Assembly: GCA_009733775.1 (NCBI GenBank)
Contig: WOGZ01000235.1
Span: 1-52,839, forward strand
Direction of reading: 5' to 3'
Source: Alectoria sarmentosa
Lineage: Eukaryota; Ascomycota; Lecanoromycetes; Lecanorales; Parmeliaceae
Length of the DNA stretch: 52,839 nucleotides
Of this stretch, positions 36,601 to 47,568 are shown piece after piece. Numbering within the stretch: the first letter of the stretch is position 1; the number at the start of each line of letters is the position of its first letter. The position numbers were made by a program, and so were the translations under genes. The notes below the pieces were generated by a model that worked only from the letters and a program-made list of their open reading frames with translations, was not told the origin of the DNA and ran no database searches.

Positions 36601-36880
36601 AACGATATAACCCAAACCAACGATGAATTAACAAAAAAAAATTCAAAAAATTCGTTTATGTGTGATCATTTGTTCGTTTAAAATGTTTTAAAATAATTTC
36701 GAGATAAATCATCAAATAAAAGTCGAAAGCGATAAAAAAATATCTAAGATATTAAATCTTTAAAGACATCACGATAAGGTATCGCACGTAATTTCAAGTA
36801 TTGTAAACAAGACGCTATTTACAACACCCTAAAGAAGAGCACGTTACCGCCGCCGAAACAACTTCTTTGTGCCCCCCTTA
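33650..36880 (-). mobile_element. Element F, 5' half (ORF1 and endonuclease region by position)
   Basis: Minus-strand remnants: open stretches at 34832-35086 (84 codons) and 35465-35695 (76 codons, Lys/Arg-rich). Neither shows a recognised domain. The opposing frame at 35523-35825 (+) is antisense. The last 100 bp (36780-36880) have mixed composition and hold the element's G-rich 5' end. Confidence 0.5.
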
Positions 36881-37022
36881 AGGCGTATAAAAAATAAGAG
36901 AGATGTATAAAAATGATTTCATATTAATTATTCGACGTTAAGCTCACTGTAATTATTTAACGTTCGATTTATCTTATTTATTCGACGTTCGATTTTTTTA
37001 AGAATATGCGTGCGAAGGAAAA
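36881..37022 (+). mobile_element. Element D, 3' end between LINE F and the 3' LTR
   Basis: This continues D's 3' untranslated region after the LINE: the right TSD of F, a TTATTCGACGTT-type repeated stretch, and AAGAATATGCGTGCGAAGG next to the LTR. It aligns with the complement of 9655-9870 in element E. Confidence 0.8.
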
Positions 37023-37147
37023 TGTCGAAATTTAAATCACATGATAAATCACATAATATGAGCGCATGCGCTCGTAGCATAAATCGCATTTTCCTTTATA
37101 ACACTCTTAAAATAATACAATTAAGTATTCTATATCATATTTTCACA
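37023..37147 (+). repeat. 3' LTR of element D
   Basis: 125 bp, TGTCGAAATT...TTTTCACA, followed by TSD TCGTT. CACGTG of the left LTR is CACATG here; the GAGCGCATGCGCTC palindrome is kept. Confidence 0.92.
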
Positions 37148-38218
37148 TCGTTTATATAAATTTTAACAAAAACGAAACGACGTAAAAGTTTATTAATTTG
37201 TCGTTGCATATAAATAAATGAATTTTCATAATTCATAATTATTACGTTAAATGTGTCTTATTCTTTATAATTGATAACGATAAATTTATATCGATTACGA
37301 AGATGTATACATTATTGATAAAAAAAGTTAACACAATCGATGATTATAATGTATCGACATTTTTTTACGAATGTTATCAAATTGAATTATAGAGATAAAG
37401 AATAGATATCGATTTGAATTATCGCATTCAAACCTCGAATATTTATAATAACACGTTTTTTTTCTAAGCTCATTTAACATGATACGATAAATCAAGAATA
37501 TTAAAAAATTAAAAAACGTGATTTCATTAATTCAATTCAATCTTTCTTGATCATAAAGCTTATTAAAAATCTTATTAACAATTTTTTTAACATCGATGTT
37601 AAAAGAATAAATTTTAACAATTCTCAAGACGTGTTCTTTTTAATCGAATTTTAAAGAAATACGTATTTATTTTTATTTTGAAAGCTTAACAAAATCATTC
37701 TCTTTTTAAAATTCGAGAAATTTTTCGATAACGATTTTAAATTTCGAATAAATATTTTAAATTGTTATTTCGTTGAACATAACAAAATCTATAATAATAA
37801 AAATAACGACGATTTTCGAAATAATGTTTGAAAAAACTTTCGACGTCATCGAAAAAACTTTCGATAACGCAATTGAAATTACGAAAATAAAGATCATCGA
37901 ATTAAACATCGTGAAAAATGTTATAATTAATAAAACGATAACAAAAGCAATAACAGATTTCTTAAAAATTCTCTTGATTCAATCTTATTGATGTTCCTTT
38001 TGAGAACGACGATTGATCATTTCGACGACATTTATTTTTTTAAATATGATATGATAACAGTTATCGAAATCGACTTTTTGAATCATATTAAAACGATGAT
38101 TTTTAAAGATCTTGATATGATAATTCGAATCGTTCTTTATTAAAATAATATAAAGGAAAAAATTGATAAAGTGCGTATAAAGCGTGACATCTAATTAATC
38201 AAATTTAAAAAAGAAATC

Positions 38219-38599
38219 TCAATTTGATAAATTAACAAAATGTATTGAAATTATTAATTGAATATATAAAAAAATAATAATAAATTTTTTGATGTGTATT
38301 GAATAAATAATAACACGATTTTTGATACGAATTTCGATAAAAACGATGATATTGTAATTATTAATTTTAACTTTTAATTGAAATGTTAAAATATCGATTT
38401 GTTTTGACATCATAATATTCATATTTATCAAAATGTTTATTTTAAGATTATTAATAATATGAATTTTTCGAGATGCTAATATAGCAATAATTTTTTCATT
38501 TAAAACATAAAACGAGAAAATTACATATTTCGAAGTTTTATGTTTATTAAATTTAAGGTCATGTATTATAATAAAATTTATTATTGTTTTAATAAACAA
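38219..38599 (-). pseudogene. Aspartic protease region of element A
   Basis: 126 codons open on minus, one of the longest open remnants of pol in the window. 'NFIIIHDLKFNKHKTSKYVI', 'INNLKINILINMNIMMSKQI', and 'IKKFIIIFLYIQLIISIHFV' match the retropepsin-like fold and following segment in this fungal Gypsy lineage (I-x-x-D-L-K-x-(N/K)-x-L-(I/V)-G-x-D). The Gly and Asp of the last block are Asn. The active-site D-T-G would lie just upstream (about 38600-38660), where the frame is lost. The same region is found on + at 49597-49823 in element H. Confidence 0.75.
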
Positions 38600-38804
38600 A
38601 TTGAAATTAATTTTTATTAAGAAAATTCGATTTATTAAGATAACGAAGCATTCGATATCGAAGCAATCAATCTCTTTTTATTCGAATAATAAATTGATCG
38701 ATGTCTTAATATAATAATATTGTCGAAAAACATGCTCGATGCCAATGTCGAGAGTTGAATTAATTAAAGATTTGACGATTTTCTTAAATTGTTCGATCGG
38801 AAAT

Positions 38805-39038
38805 CTAATAATAAACGGAATTTTCATAAAAATAAAAATAGATGAAACTTTCGTAATAACTTCGATAACAACGGGAATTTCCGAAATAATTCGAATAACA
38901 ATTAAAATTTTCGAAATAATTCGGATAATAATTGGAATTTTCGAGGTAATTTTGATAACAATTGAAATTTTTGAAATAATTCGGGATTTTTGTGTCGTTG
39001 AAAATGTCGAAAGATTTTTGTTTGAAAATCTTGAGCAT
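38805..39038 (-). pseudogene. Gag-protease linker of A with 10-residue repeats
   Basis: 77 codons open on minus. Four to five repeats of the type NYFENFNCYS/NYLENSNYYP occupy residues 19-60, encoded by units of about 30 bp at 38862-38980. The repeats lie between the Gag region and protease. Element H has about two such units at 49370-49430. It could equally be read as a tandem repeat that happens to be open. Confidence 0.5.
38862..38980. repeat. About 30-bp tandem repeat, 4 units
   Basis: Units of the form GATAACAATTGAAATTTTCG + AAATAATTC. Unit number differs from the homologous site in H. Confidence 0.8.
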
Positions 39039-40430
39039 AAGAAAGATCTTGTTTAATAATTTATATTAACGTTATCGAAGTGATTATAAAATTCGTTTTT
39101 GAATAAAAAAGCGATATAATAACGTCGACATCGATGATTAATAATAATCGCGTTAAAGATAATGATAGATATAATTTTAATAAAATATTCGAATGTTTCA
39201 TTTTTCGAGCGAGATTGATAATAATCAAGGTTTTCATTAATATAATAATTATCAAAATTTGATTAAGATTCTCTTTGAAAAAAAAAATTCGAAATGATTT
39301 CGAATTCATAATCGATAACATTCGAAGTTTTTTTTTCATTAATTTGATAAGTTATATTTTACTGACGCAAAAAACATTATTAATTATGATTAAAAAAATC
39401 GTCGACGTTGTTTGATTTACTTAATTGCTTTTCGAAGTTATTGTTATTATTTTTATAACGAGGATTTTGTTAATTCGAAAATTGATTCGTGAAATTTGAC
39501 GAATTTTTTTCGATGATTTATAAAAATTGTCGAGAAACGAATAAAATAAAATTTATTTATCGAAAATTTTGCGAAGCTTGTTGATATAATTAATAAAATT
39601 AATTAATAAATGTGCTTTCGTAATTATTATATCTCGATAAAAATCTTTAATAAAATTATTAAAATTATTAAAAAGAAGAAAACGATGATTTAAAAAATTC
39701 ATTTTAATGATTATTATTATATTAATTAAATTGTTTAGATAACGACGTTCTCTTATCGATTTATTGTTAAAATTAATTTTGATTTTATTATCGAATCATT
39801 TCAAATCAAATGTCAAATTTAACATCGATTTGATTCAAGAATTGTCTTAAAATGATCGTCGATGTAAATTTTAAAATATCACGTCGAAATTTTAATGTTA
39901 AATTGTTTCATGTTATGATAAATTAATTATAAATAAAAGAAAATTCGGCGATTTTCGCATATTTAAAAATATTTTGAATATAAGCTTTCAAAAACTTTTC
40001 ATTTTTAATATCGATCAAAAAATATTATTTCGTTTATAAATGTTAAACGACGACGAAAGCTCGTTTCTTGAATTTTTTGATTAAAGAATCAAATCATATT
40101 TTTAAAAGTGTAATTTTTAATAACGTTTTTTCAAGCTCGATGAGTTTTATAAAATATCAAATAAATGCTTCATCGCGAAAGCAAATTGATAAAGTTTTTC
40201 GAACTTTATTATTATCTTTGTTAATAACGATATTCCTTAAATAATTCACAAAAGCATAAATGTTTTTATAGAAGATATGACGTTTTACAATAACGATTGA
40301 TTCTTCTTCTTTTATAATGAAATCGAAATATTTGATATCATCAAATCTCAATTAAAAGAATAAATTAATATCATTATCGATAATATCATTTTCAAATGGG
40401 TTTGAAAGATTAAGAGGACCTTGTGAAGCA

Positions 40431-40712
40431 TTAACATTTTTTAATAAATCTTATAACGTCGTTCATTGCTGCTGCGAGAATTCGATATTTTATTAAAAAT
40501 CTTTTAAAAACGTATTTGATTTGATAAAATGAATGTAAATTGTTTTTTCGACGAATGTCGCTCGTATAAAGAATCCTTTTAATAAATTCGATGTCGACGA
40601 ATCGAATGAAATAATCGTTAATAAAATATGAAAAGTTGTTTCGATAAACGAAACATCGAAAAAACAACATATTTGAGTTATGATTTTCAAAAAAAAACGG
40701 ATTGCTGCTCAA
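40431..40712 (-). pseudogene. N-terminal Gag-region remnant of element A
   Basis: 93 codons open on minus. 'FVYRNNFSYFINDYFIRFVD' and 'RILYTSDI' match the element B remnant at 21757-22047. It lies about 510 bp inside the 5' LTR. Elements A and B thus share Gag as well as pol. Confidence 0.6.
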
Positions 40713-41219
40713 AAAATAACACGATCGATAATTTAATCTTTTAATTAAATTTGTTTTTATAATTCGACAAAAGAATTAAATAATGAAAATCTTAATTGAA
40801 TATATAATTGTTTTATTATAATTGTAGAAAATGCTCGAACAAATTTGAAAATGTTTTTCATAAGATAATTAATGATTAATCGAATAATGAGATCAATGAA
40901 ATCATTAAATTAATGATCGAAATTAATGAAATCTCATAATTATCAAATTTAAACGATTACGTTTCGAGAAGTTGAAGAGGTAATTAAATTAATAAATTGA
41001 TTGATAGCGAAAGTTGATTATTTGTTATGACGTGATAATTTAAGAAAGTTTTTATAAATGTAGCGAAAGACTTTGTTGGGCGGAGAACGAACGGATTTGA
41101 TGTTATATTCGTGAAATGGTGAGACAATTAATGTTTATCGAGAAAGAATAGATTGATAATCGAATTTGTTTATCAAGCAAAGAATGATGTTAATAAGAAA
41201 ATTAATATTATTATCAAAT

Positions 41220-41411
41220 TGTTAAAAGCAATGATTTTTGATATAATATGAATAATTGATTCTTTTTTGCGAAATTAGTTATTTATATAAATTTGTCAAG
41301 CCATAAGCTTAACGAGGTATTTTTATAATAAACGTAGTTATTAGGCGAGGTAATTATCTTGACAAGGTAAGTGTTTTTTGACAAGGCCTGCTGATCGCCA
41401 GACTCGTAACA
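41220..41411 (-). repeat. Right (5') LTR of element A
   Basis: 192 bp, TGTTAAAAGC...ACTCGTAACA, followed by TSD ATTCT (41412-41416). Contains TTGACAAGG twice in related form. Confidence 0.93.
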
Positions 41412-43669
41412 ATTCTTTGAAATAACAAAATCGACATAACGTGAATGAACCTCGTTATATAATCGTTAATTATATATAAGAAATTGAAACGTTTATGTAT
41501 TCGTGTGTCGAAGAAACGTTTATCGAAAACTTTTATAAAATCTCAATCAAAATCAATATCCTTTTAATTTATTTTCGCTCAATAAATATTTCAAATATCG
41601 ATATCATTTCAAAACATTTCGCAAGTGTTTCAATTTATGCAATTTTAATCGATATAAACATTTTAATAATTTATTCAAACAATTTCATTATCATTTATTT
41701 AAATCACGAATAACGACAAATAATTTGCTCTAATTTTATTCTTTAAAATGAAAATGATAAATGTTACGAAAACGAAAAAACATACACATTTCCTCAACTC
41801 TTTGATTGATATAAACAAAGTTTTTAAAATGCTTATTTTTATGAAAAAGTCGAACGAATTCAAAATGCTTTTCGAGAAATCTTAAATTCAAACAAATTAA
41901 AAATTTGATATAAATATAATATTTATGAAATTAATTCGTTTATTTAACTTATTTATTTATCTTCTTTTAAATATCGAATTTAGAAAATTATTTATACGCA
42001 TTATTAATCATCGTAACATTATTTTTAAATATTAAATGTGATTATATATCGAAATCGAAAAAATATAAAAACATATTCATTATTTCGTAACATCGAAGAT
42101 AATTTTCGTTATTGGATTTAATCGTTTCAAATATTTAAATTTGATTCTGGAAATTTTTTAACTTTATTCAATAAATGTTTTTATTTTTATACGTTAATTT
42201 ACGATTTTCATTGATAATAAACATATTGATAAAAAGATTCGTGAAATTGTGAAACCGAAACTCGTTTTTTATAAAGATCATAATTTTTTGATGTATTTCA
42301 AGATTATTATAATAAAAATGAAGGCATCGTTAAAGATTACGATTGAGAAAGTTATTTTCTCAAATTCTTTTAAAAATTCAAATTTCGATAACGACCTTTT
42401 CGATGTTAAAGATATTTAATAAAATTTTCAATAATTTCATTTCGTCTTTCGCAAAACGTTAAATTAATAAAATTTACGAAAGTCTGTTTTGAGAATTTCT
42501 TCGAAAAATCTATTTTTCAGATTAATTTATAGCTTTTTGGGAAAAATAATTATATTTCGATCGAAGTGATTCATCGAAATCTTTAACGCATTAAAAACCT
42601 CAACATCATTATTTTCAAGAATACAATTAAAAAATGCTTTTTCAATAAAAAAAGTATTACGAAATCTTTCACAAAAAATTTCTTTCTCGAAAAATTTAAA
42701 AATATGAATAAAATAATAAGGCTTGAAAAAAGTGTTTGAGTTTTTCATTTTTACGATAATAAACAAGCTCAAAATATTATGATTACTTTATTTTATTAAT
42801 ATAAACATTTAAATTATGAGAATTTTATAAACTTATCTTATATCGATTTGATTATATATCGAATTCGTATTATTTTTGATATCAAATTTATTTCAACAAA
42901 ATCGCAAGAACGTTAATTTCTTTATATTAAATAATGATTGAGGAAATTAATTTAAAATAAATCGAAAAGAGAAATATATGAGTTGATAAAATCTATTAAT
43001 GAAAAATTATTTAAATAAAATGTCAAAACAATTATGATTAATAAGATAAAAGATTTATAATTAAATAACGAATTTCGTATAATTTTCGATTATTTTTATA
43101 TCATTGAGCTGTTTCTTAATGCACATTTGAAATTATCTTTAAAAGTTTATAATTATTTATTTAATTCGCGTCATGAATGTTTGTTTTCAATAAATCTTAA
43201 ACATATTTATTTTACGATTTTATTACACTTAAATGATAAACATTATTTCGCGTTCATGATTTCTGATATTAATTAAATATAATTTATTCGTATATAATAA
43301 AGTTCTCAATTTGTAAATTTTATCATAACAAAATTAACGTATTGTGCTTTTAAGTTTATATCGATTTCAAATTCAAACCCTTTTTTATTATATTTTTTAA
43401 ACGCGATTATTTCTTCATTTATTACATTTTATATAAACGATTTCTTTAAAAACTTCAAAAATTTCGAAGATTTATTCAAATTTCTTCGAGATCATTTCTT
43501 TTCAAAAATAAAATGAATTAAATTATTATTATCTTTTAAAAAGTTTCGTTTGTTCGCGAAATTTATCAAAACTCTTAAAATGATTTATATTGTGAAAAAC
43601 TTAATTCATATTTTAAAAAACGTATAATAAAGATAATTAAATAATCAATTTTTTTAAATCAAATCGAAA

Positions 43670-43841
43670 TGTTACGGATATCTTTCTGTTACGGATATCT
43701 TTGACAAGGAAGGAACGGAGATGGAGGAGATAGTGGCTTGGCAAATATGTCTACAAGAACAGGATTCTCCATAGCTTCCCAACAATCAATCTTACACACA
43801 CTCAGGAAATTTCTATTATGGTAGCTGAAGCTCCCATAACA
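43670..43841. mobile_element. Solo LTR, 172 bp, little or no RIP
   Basis: TGTTACGGAT...CTCCCATAACA with perfect 5-bp TSD CGAAA on both sides (43665-43669 and 43842-43846). Its ends match those of element B's LTR (TGTTA and CCCATAACA), and it contains TTTGACAAGG like the LTRs of A and B, so it likely belongs to a related Gypsy family. The first 17 bp (TGTTACGGATATCTTTC) are duplicated in tandem at 43687. Composition is balanced, unlike everything around it. The 61-codon open stretch on minus through it is not a gene. Confidence 0.9.
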
Positions 43842-45849
43842 CGAAACACGAGCTTTTTTAAATATTATTAACATTATACGTCGATAAATTAAGAATTTCG
43901 TTGAAATCGCTTATTCATTTTTGAGATTTATCGATAAAATAATATAACGATGAACACAATCGAAATAATTTTCTTTTAAGATTTTGAAAATTAAATGTGT
44001 TATCAAAATAAACATGTATAATATTAATCTCATTTTTATTATTCATATTTACATTAACGCTTTCAAATTTGCGACGAAATGTGTTATAATTTAATTTCAG
44101 ATTTTGTTAAAAAACGATTTTTTATAAAAAGTTTTATAATTTGAATTCAAAGATAATAATATTTAAATAAAATCTTTTATCATATAAGAAACTTTCGTTT
44201 TATAAAAGATTTCGAAATCTTTCGTAAGCGTCGAAATATTTATTTTTTATAATTTTTTCACATTTAATCTCATTTAACGAAAATATTCGATTTATAAATG
44301 AAAATTATATGTTATAATTATATTTTGCAAAAAGTATAATTATTGATGCAAACATTCGTATTAATTCGTTATCGTTTATATTAATCATAAATCTCTCATT
44401 TATTTTCTCGAATCAGATTTATAAAAAGAAATTTACGATCATTGAATAAATCAATTATAACGCTTAAATTTCATTATTTAATATATTTCAAAATCTCGAA
44501 ATAAAATAACGAACGGTCTTTCGAAAACGTTATTCGATTTTTCGAAATGTTTAAAAGATTTCATTATTATCACGATAATGCAAAAACTTAATAAATAAAA
44601 TTCTCTCTGAATATGAAAAAATGAAAAAAGCGAATTTGATCATTTTCTTACATCTTTTAATTTTATAAATCAAGTCGAAGTTATTGACAAAAGCACTCTA
44701 TAAGACGTATCGGCTTTTTCTTTGAAAATTGTTATTTCTTTTTTTATTATCACTTCAAAAAACGCCGAGATTACGACTTAAATTATTAATTATCAAAATA
44801 ATGTATAGGTAATTTAAAAACATATATCGATATCTTACGAAACTTCTCGAAGCTCTTATTTTAATAATTGTTTTACTACGCAAGGTTTATAAATATCGAA
44901 TAATACGATATATATTATGAATTTTTTAAAAGGGTTTCTACTTGCCATGCGTATCGAAAAAAAAAATCTTAAAAGTTTTTAAAAAAAATACATAACGAGA
45001 ATAATCATTAAGCAAAGATAAGCACTTATATAAGATTTCGAAAAATATGTTATTAATCGAATTAATTTTAAGATATTGAAAAATATATTGCAAAGTGTCT
45101 TAAATGCGCGAAATATAATTCGATTATTAAATCTCAATTTCTCAACTCAATGATGATCATTTATTTATTTTAATTATAAAATATAAAGTTCATCGATTCG
45201 TTATCGCGTATTGAAATGAAAAATACGCATATTCTCAATCTTATTTATTATTTTTCACGATTTGACATTTTATTCGTTATCAAAATCGTTAATGTGAAAA
45301 ATGTGATTTGATATTTAAAACTTATTTTCGTAATGTATCGAAAATCTTATGCAATTTATTATAATCGAGAATAACATTTCTTTAATAACGAATTTCGTGA
45401 ATTTTTACGAAAAAAAAAGTTTACATTAAATATAATTCGTTTGATTTTTCGAAAAATACAAATATAATGAAAATCTTTAATCGAATTTTAAAAAAAATCT
45501 TATATGAGCAATTCAATTTCAATCTCAACTTATAATAAAAATGAAATCAACAAATATTTAAATTCCCAAATGTCGTGAACATATGAATTATTGATTATTT
45601 AAAATTATCTGTTATGAGCATATTATTTAATCAAATTTATATATTTTCAATTATTATTTTAAAATTCTTAATTTTCTTCGATTAAAACATCAAAAAACGA
45701 ATAAAGAAATTCGAGAATCTTAATCTTTATTCGCGTGCAATTAAATAATACCTTATTTATCGAGCAAACTTTTATGATTTAATCAAATAATAATTCGATT
45801 TACGAAAATAAGAAATGATAATTCGTTATAATCGTGAAATTCGAGAAGT

Positions 45850-46334
45850 TATACATCATATCGACGATTTCGTTATGATATATCAAAAAAATATAAGAAA
45901 ATTAAAGGCTCGATAACGTAATTCGTTTTAAATCAAAGATTATAACGACGTTTATAAACGATTCTTTACATTTTTGCAATTAAATAATCGAAAAATCAAA
46001 CATTCATATCATGATGATTATTTAAAACAATTCATTTCGCGATTAAATTACCTCATCGAAGCTTTTGATACACTTTTATTTTCATTTCAAATTATACATT
46101 ATAAACGAACACGTCTTTTTCTTTTTATCGAACATTTTTAAAAATAAAACTTTATTAACTCAAAAGACCTTACGTATTAATCGAATATTGACCGACTTAT
46201 ACATAAGAAATTTCCAAAGTCTATTTCAAAGATGCGCTCGAGAGATTTATCAAAAGATTTATCGAAGTTCTCGAAAAGCTAACGCACGGTATTGTAAAAG
46301 ACTTCGAACAAATTATGAAAAAGATGTCTTATAA
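45850..46334 (+). pseudogene. Unrecognised coding-like remnant of element C
   Basis: Plus frames here are richer in charged residues than most of the window: a frame containing 'HIDDFVMIYQKNIRKLKAR' with stops, then 'NDVYKRFFTFL', and an 89-codon open stretch (46065-46334) ending 'SSRKANARYCKRLRTNYEKD'. The basic C-terminal run and codon pattern suggest former protein, probably from C's polyprotein. I cannot assign a domain. Confidence 0.3.
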
Positions 46335-46509
46335 AAGAAAAGTCGAATATAAGTTTAAAAAGAAATTTTCAATGTTTCGAAATCTCTTATAAAAGGAAAA
46401 TCGAATATAAATCTTGAAAAAGATGTTGATATTTTCGAAAAAAAGAAATGTTTATGTTTGAAAGCAGAAAGAAATTGTCGAAGCATTTTTTAAAACGTTT
46501 TTCGATATA

Positions 46510-47184
46510 CCTTAAGGGGATTACCCCATCTGGGAATTTTACGTGTATTGAACATTAATAGACAATAATGTCTCATTCGCGTCAACGGAGGGGACTGCAT
46601 AATAGCGCAGAAACACCCAATTATAAATAATTTTACATTCTTCAAAATGGACGTTAATATCCATTAATAAAGATGTTTCATTATTATCAAATTATTTAAA
46701 ATATATCGTCGATTGAAAGTCGATAGAAAGTTAATGGAGAGTTAATGGAGAGTCAATGAACACTTGATGAAAAGTTGATTTTAAATAATTTACGATTAAT
46801 TTAAAGTCAATAGATTACGGTAATATTCGTATTTTTTGAAAAATTTCTTTAAGTCTGATAGGACTATAAGGCTATATATATTAATTCTTTATATGAAATT
46901 TTCGAAAAAAATCGAAAAATCGAAAAATAAATAATGTGGCGTTGATATTTCGTAAGATATACGTTAAGCGAAATACCCGCTTTAGTGCAAACCTTATTAT
47001 ACTTAATATACAATTTTGGGAATTATCGATTAAATATATATTAATTGTAAATATATGAAAATATAGCGTTTTTACGAATGGACAATCAATGGATCATCAA
47101 TGGAAAGTCGACAGAAAGTCGATTTCAACATGAAATTAATGCTATCAACATGTTCCATTCCCAAGTCGCGTGTTTCCCCTAAGG
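46510..47184. mobile_element. Non-autonomous TA-flanked inverted-repeat element (MITE), 675 bp
   Basis: Starts CCTTAAGGGGATTACCCCAT and ends with CCCCTAAGG; both ends are flanked by TA (46508-46509, 47185-47186). The inverted ends agree over about 25 bp (CCTTA-GGGGA...CTGGGAAT against CCTTAGGGGA...TTGGGAAT). TA duplication suggests a Tc1/mariner/pogo-type transposase acting in trans. Subterminal direct words AGTTAATGGAGAGT (46728-46770) and AATCAATGGATCATCAATGG (47085-47105) recur inside each end. No transposase gene. Less RIP-affected than its host element. Confidence 0.75.
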
Positions 47185-47568
47185 TAACTTTCGAAATCTT
47201 CTTCGAAATATTCATCAAGATTTTTCTTGCTTTTAACGAATTTCCAGAACGTCTTTTCTTGTTATATTGTTTCCCGAAAGGTTTATCGAAACATTTTTCG
47301 AAAGCTTTTTGAAAGAAATTGCTGTGTTTTAAGACGTGCGTTATCTATTTATAAAAATTTATCGAGAAATCTATAATATTACTTGCAATAAACTTCGAAT
47401 AAGCCTCGAAAGAAGCTTTTTGCTATATTTCGAATTAATTTAAAGAATTTCTTATCTTATCTTATCTTGTTTTGCGTCGAAATATATTATGAAAACATTT
47501 TTCTATTTATATACTTGCATAAAGCTTTTATTATAATCGCGAAGGCTTTATTTTATTTATTTCGTAAT

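Larger units (their letters stand above)
30436..36880 (-). mobile_element. Element F: LINE (non-LTR retrotransposon) inserted in D
   Basis: There are no LTRs. The flanks are a 17-18 bp direct duplication, GACGTATAGAGAATAAG at 30419-30435 and GGCGTATAAAAAATAAG at 36882-36898 (14 of 17 identical, all differences G/A; one further A matches on the left). Long, variable TSDs are typical of LINEs. In its own sense it starts TAAGGGGGGCACAAAG and runs 6,445 bp. The RT is on minus (about 32900-33650) with L1/Tad-like blocks. Its 5' end (36780-36880) is markedly less mutated. There is no clear poly-A at the 3' end (30436); the tail is AT-rich. ORF1 and endonuclease cannot be delimited. Confidence 0.8.
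8647..37147 (+). mobile_element. Element D: Ty1/Copia retrotransposon inserted in A
   Basis: LTRs of 125 bp (8647-8771 and 37023-37147) are flanked by TCGTT at 8642-8646 and 37148-37152. It is plus-strand: the primer-binding site follows the left LTR, and Copia pol lies on + (pre-integrase region 26290-26515, RT 28400-28640). Element E (at 9518) and LINE F (at 30436) interrupt it; without them D is about 7.1 kb. Its insertion falls within the YxDD catalytic box of A's reverse transcriptase. The 3' untranslated part has a 159-bp tandem duplication (30168-30420) and resembles that of E (9655-10300 on the complement), so D and E are relatives. Confidence 0.9.
37153..41219 (-). mobile_element. 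Element A, right segment (Gag to RT)
   Basis: Minus-strand Gag, protease and the start of RT, ending where D cut the YxDD box. Matches element B over its length (for example 37153-37400 with 18483-18720). The plus-strand open stretches 37773-37991 and 38739-39056 are antisense to it. Confidence 0.85.
5498..41411 (-). mobile_element. Element A: Ty3/Gypsy retrotransposon inserted in C
   Basis: A is bounded by 192-bp LTRs (5498-5689 and 41220-41411) with identical 5-bp TSDs ATTCT at 5493-5497 and 41412-41416. It is transcribed on the minus strand, so the 5' LTR is the right one. Element D and its cargo interrupt it; without D it is about 7,408 bp, matching element B (7,335 bp). Coding remnants run leftward: N-terminal Gag-like region (40431-40712), a 10-residue tandem repeat (38805-39038), protease region (38219-38599), RT split by D at 8646/37153, and a C-terminal acidic motif DEDVDVFF (about 5750-5790) shared with B. 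All frames are broken. Confidence 0.9.
41417..47568 (+). mobile_element. Element C, right segment
   Basis: The rest of C after element A. Open stretches in the element's sense are 41495-41713 (72 codons, 'YSCVEETFIENFYKI' start), and frames around 45850-46334. None has a recognisable RT, RNase H or integrase signature; 'HIDDFVMIY' at about 45855-45885 superficially resembles an RT box but neither side fits RT. About 41720-43660 and 43850-45840 hold nothing I can identify. Interrupted by the solo LTR at 43670 and the inverted-repeat element at 46510. Confidence 0.55.

Noticed and set aside
37773..37991. Plus-strand 72-codon frame resembling the minus-strand frame at 51119-51319
   Set aside because: The similarity is real but reflects homologous segments of Gypsy A (minus) and H (plus) read antisense; the frames are low-complexity.
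43689..43874. 61-codon minus-strand frame with normal-looking composition
   Set aside because: It runs through the solo LTR and out into flanking sequence; open only because the LTR is not RIP-mutated.
45855..45885. HIDDFVMIY as a reverse-transcriptase box of element C
   Set aside because: Only the four-residue core fits; sequence on both sides does not match RT blocks, and it lies about 1.7 kb from the 3' LTR with no integrase or RNase H signal.
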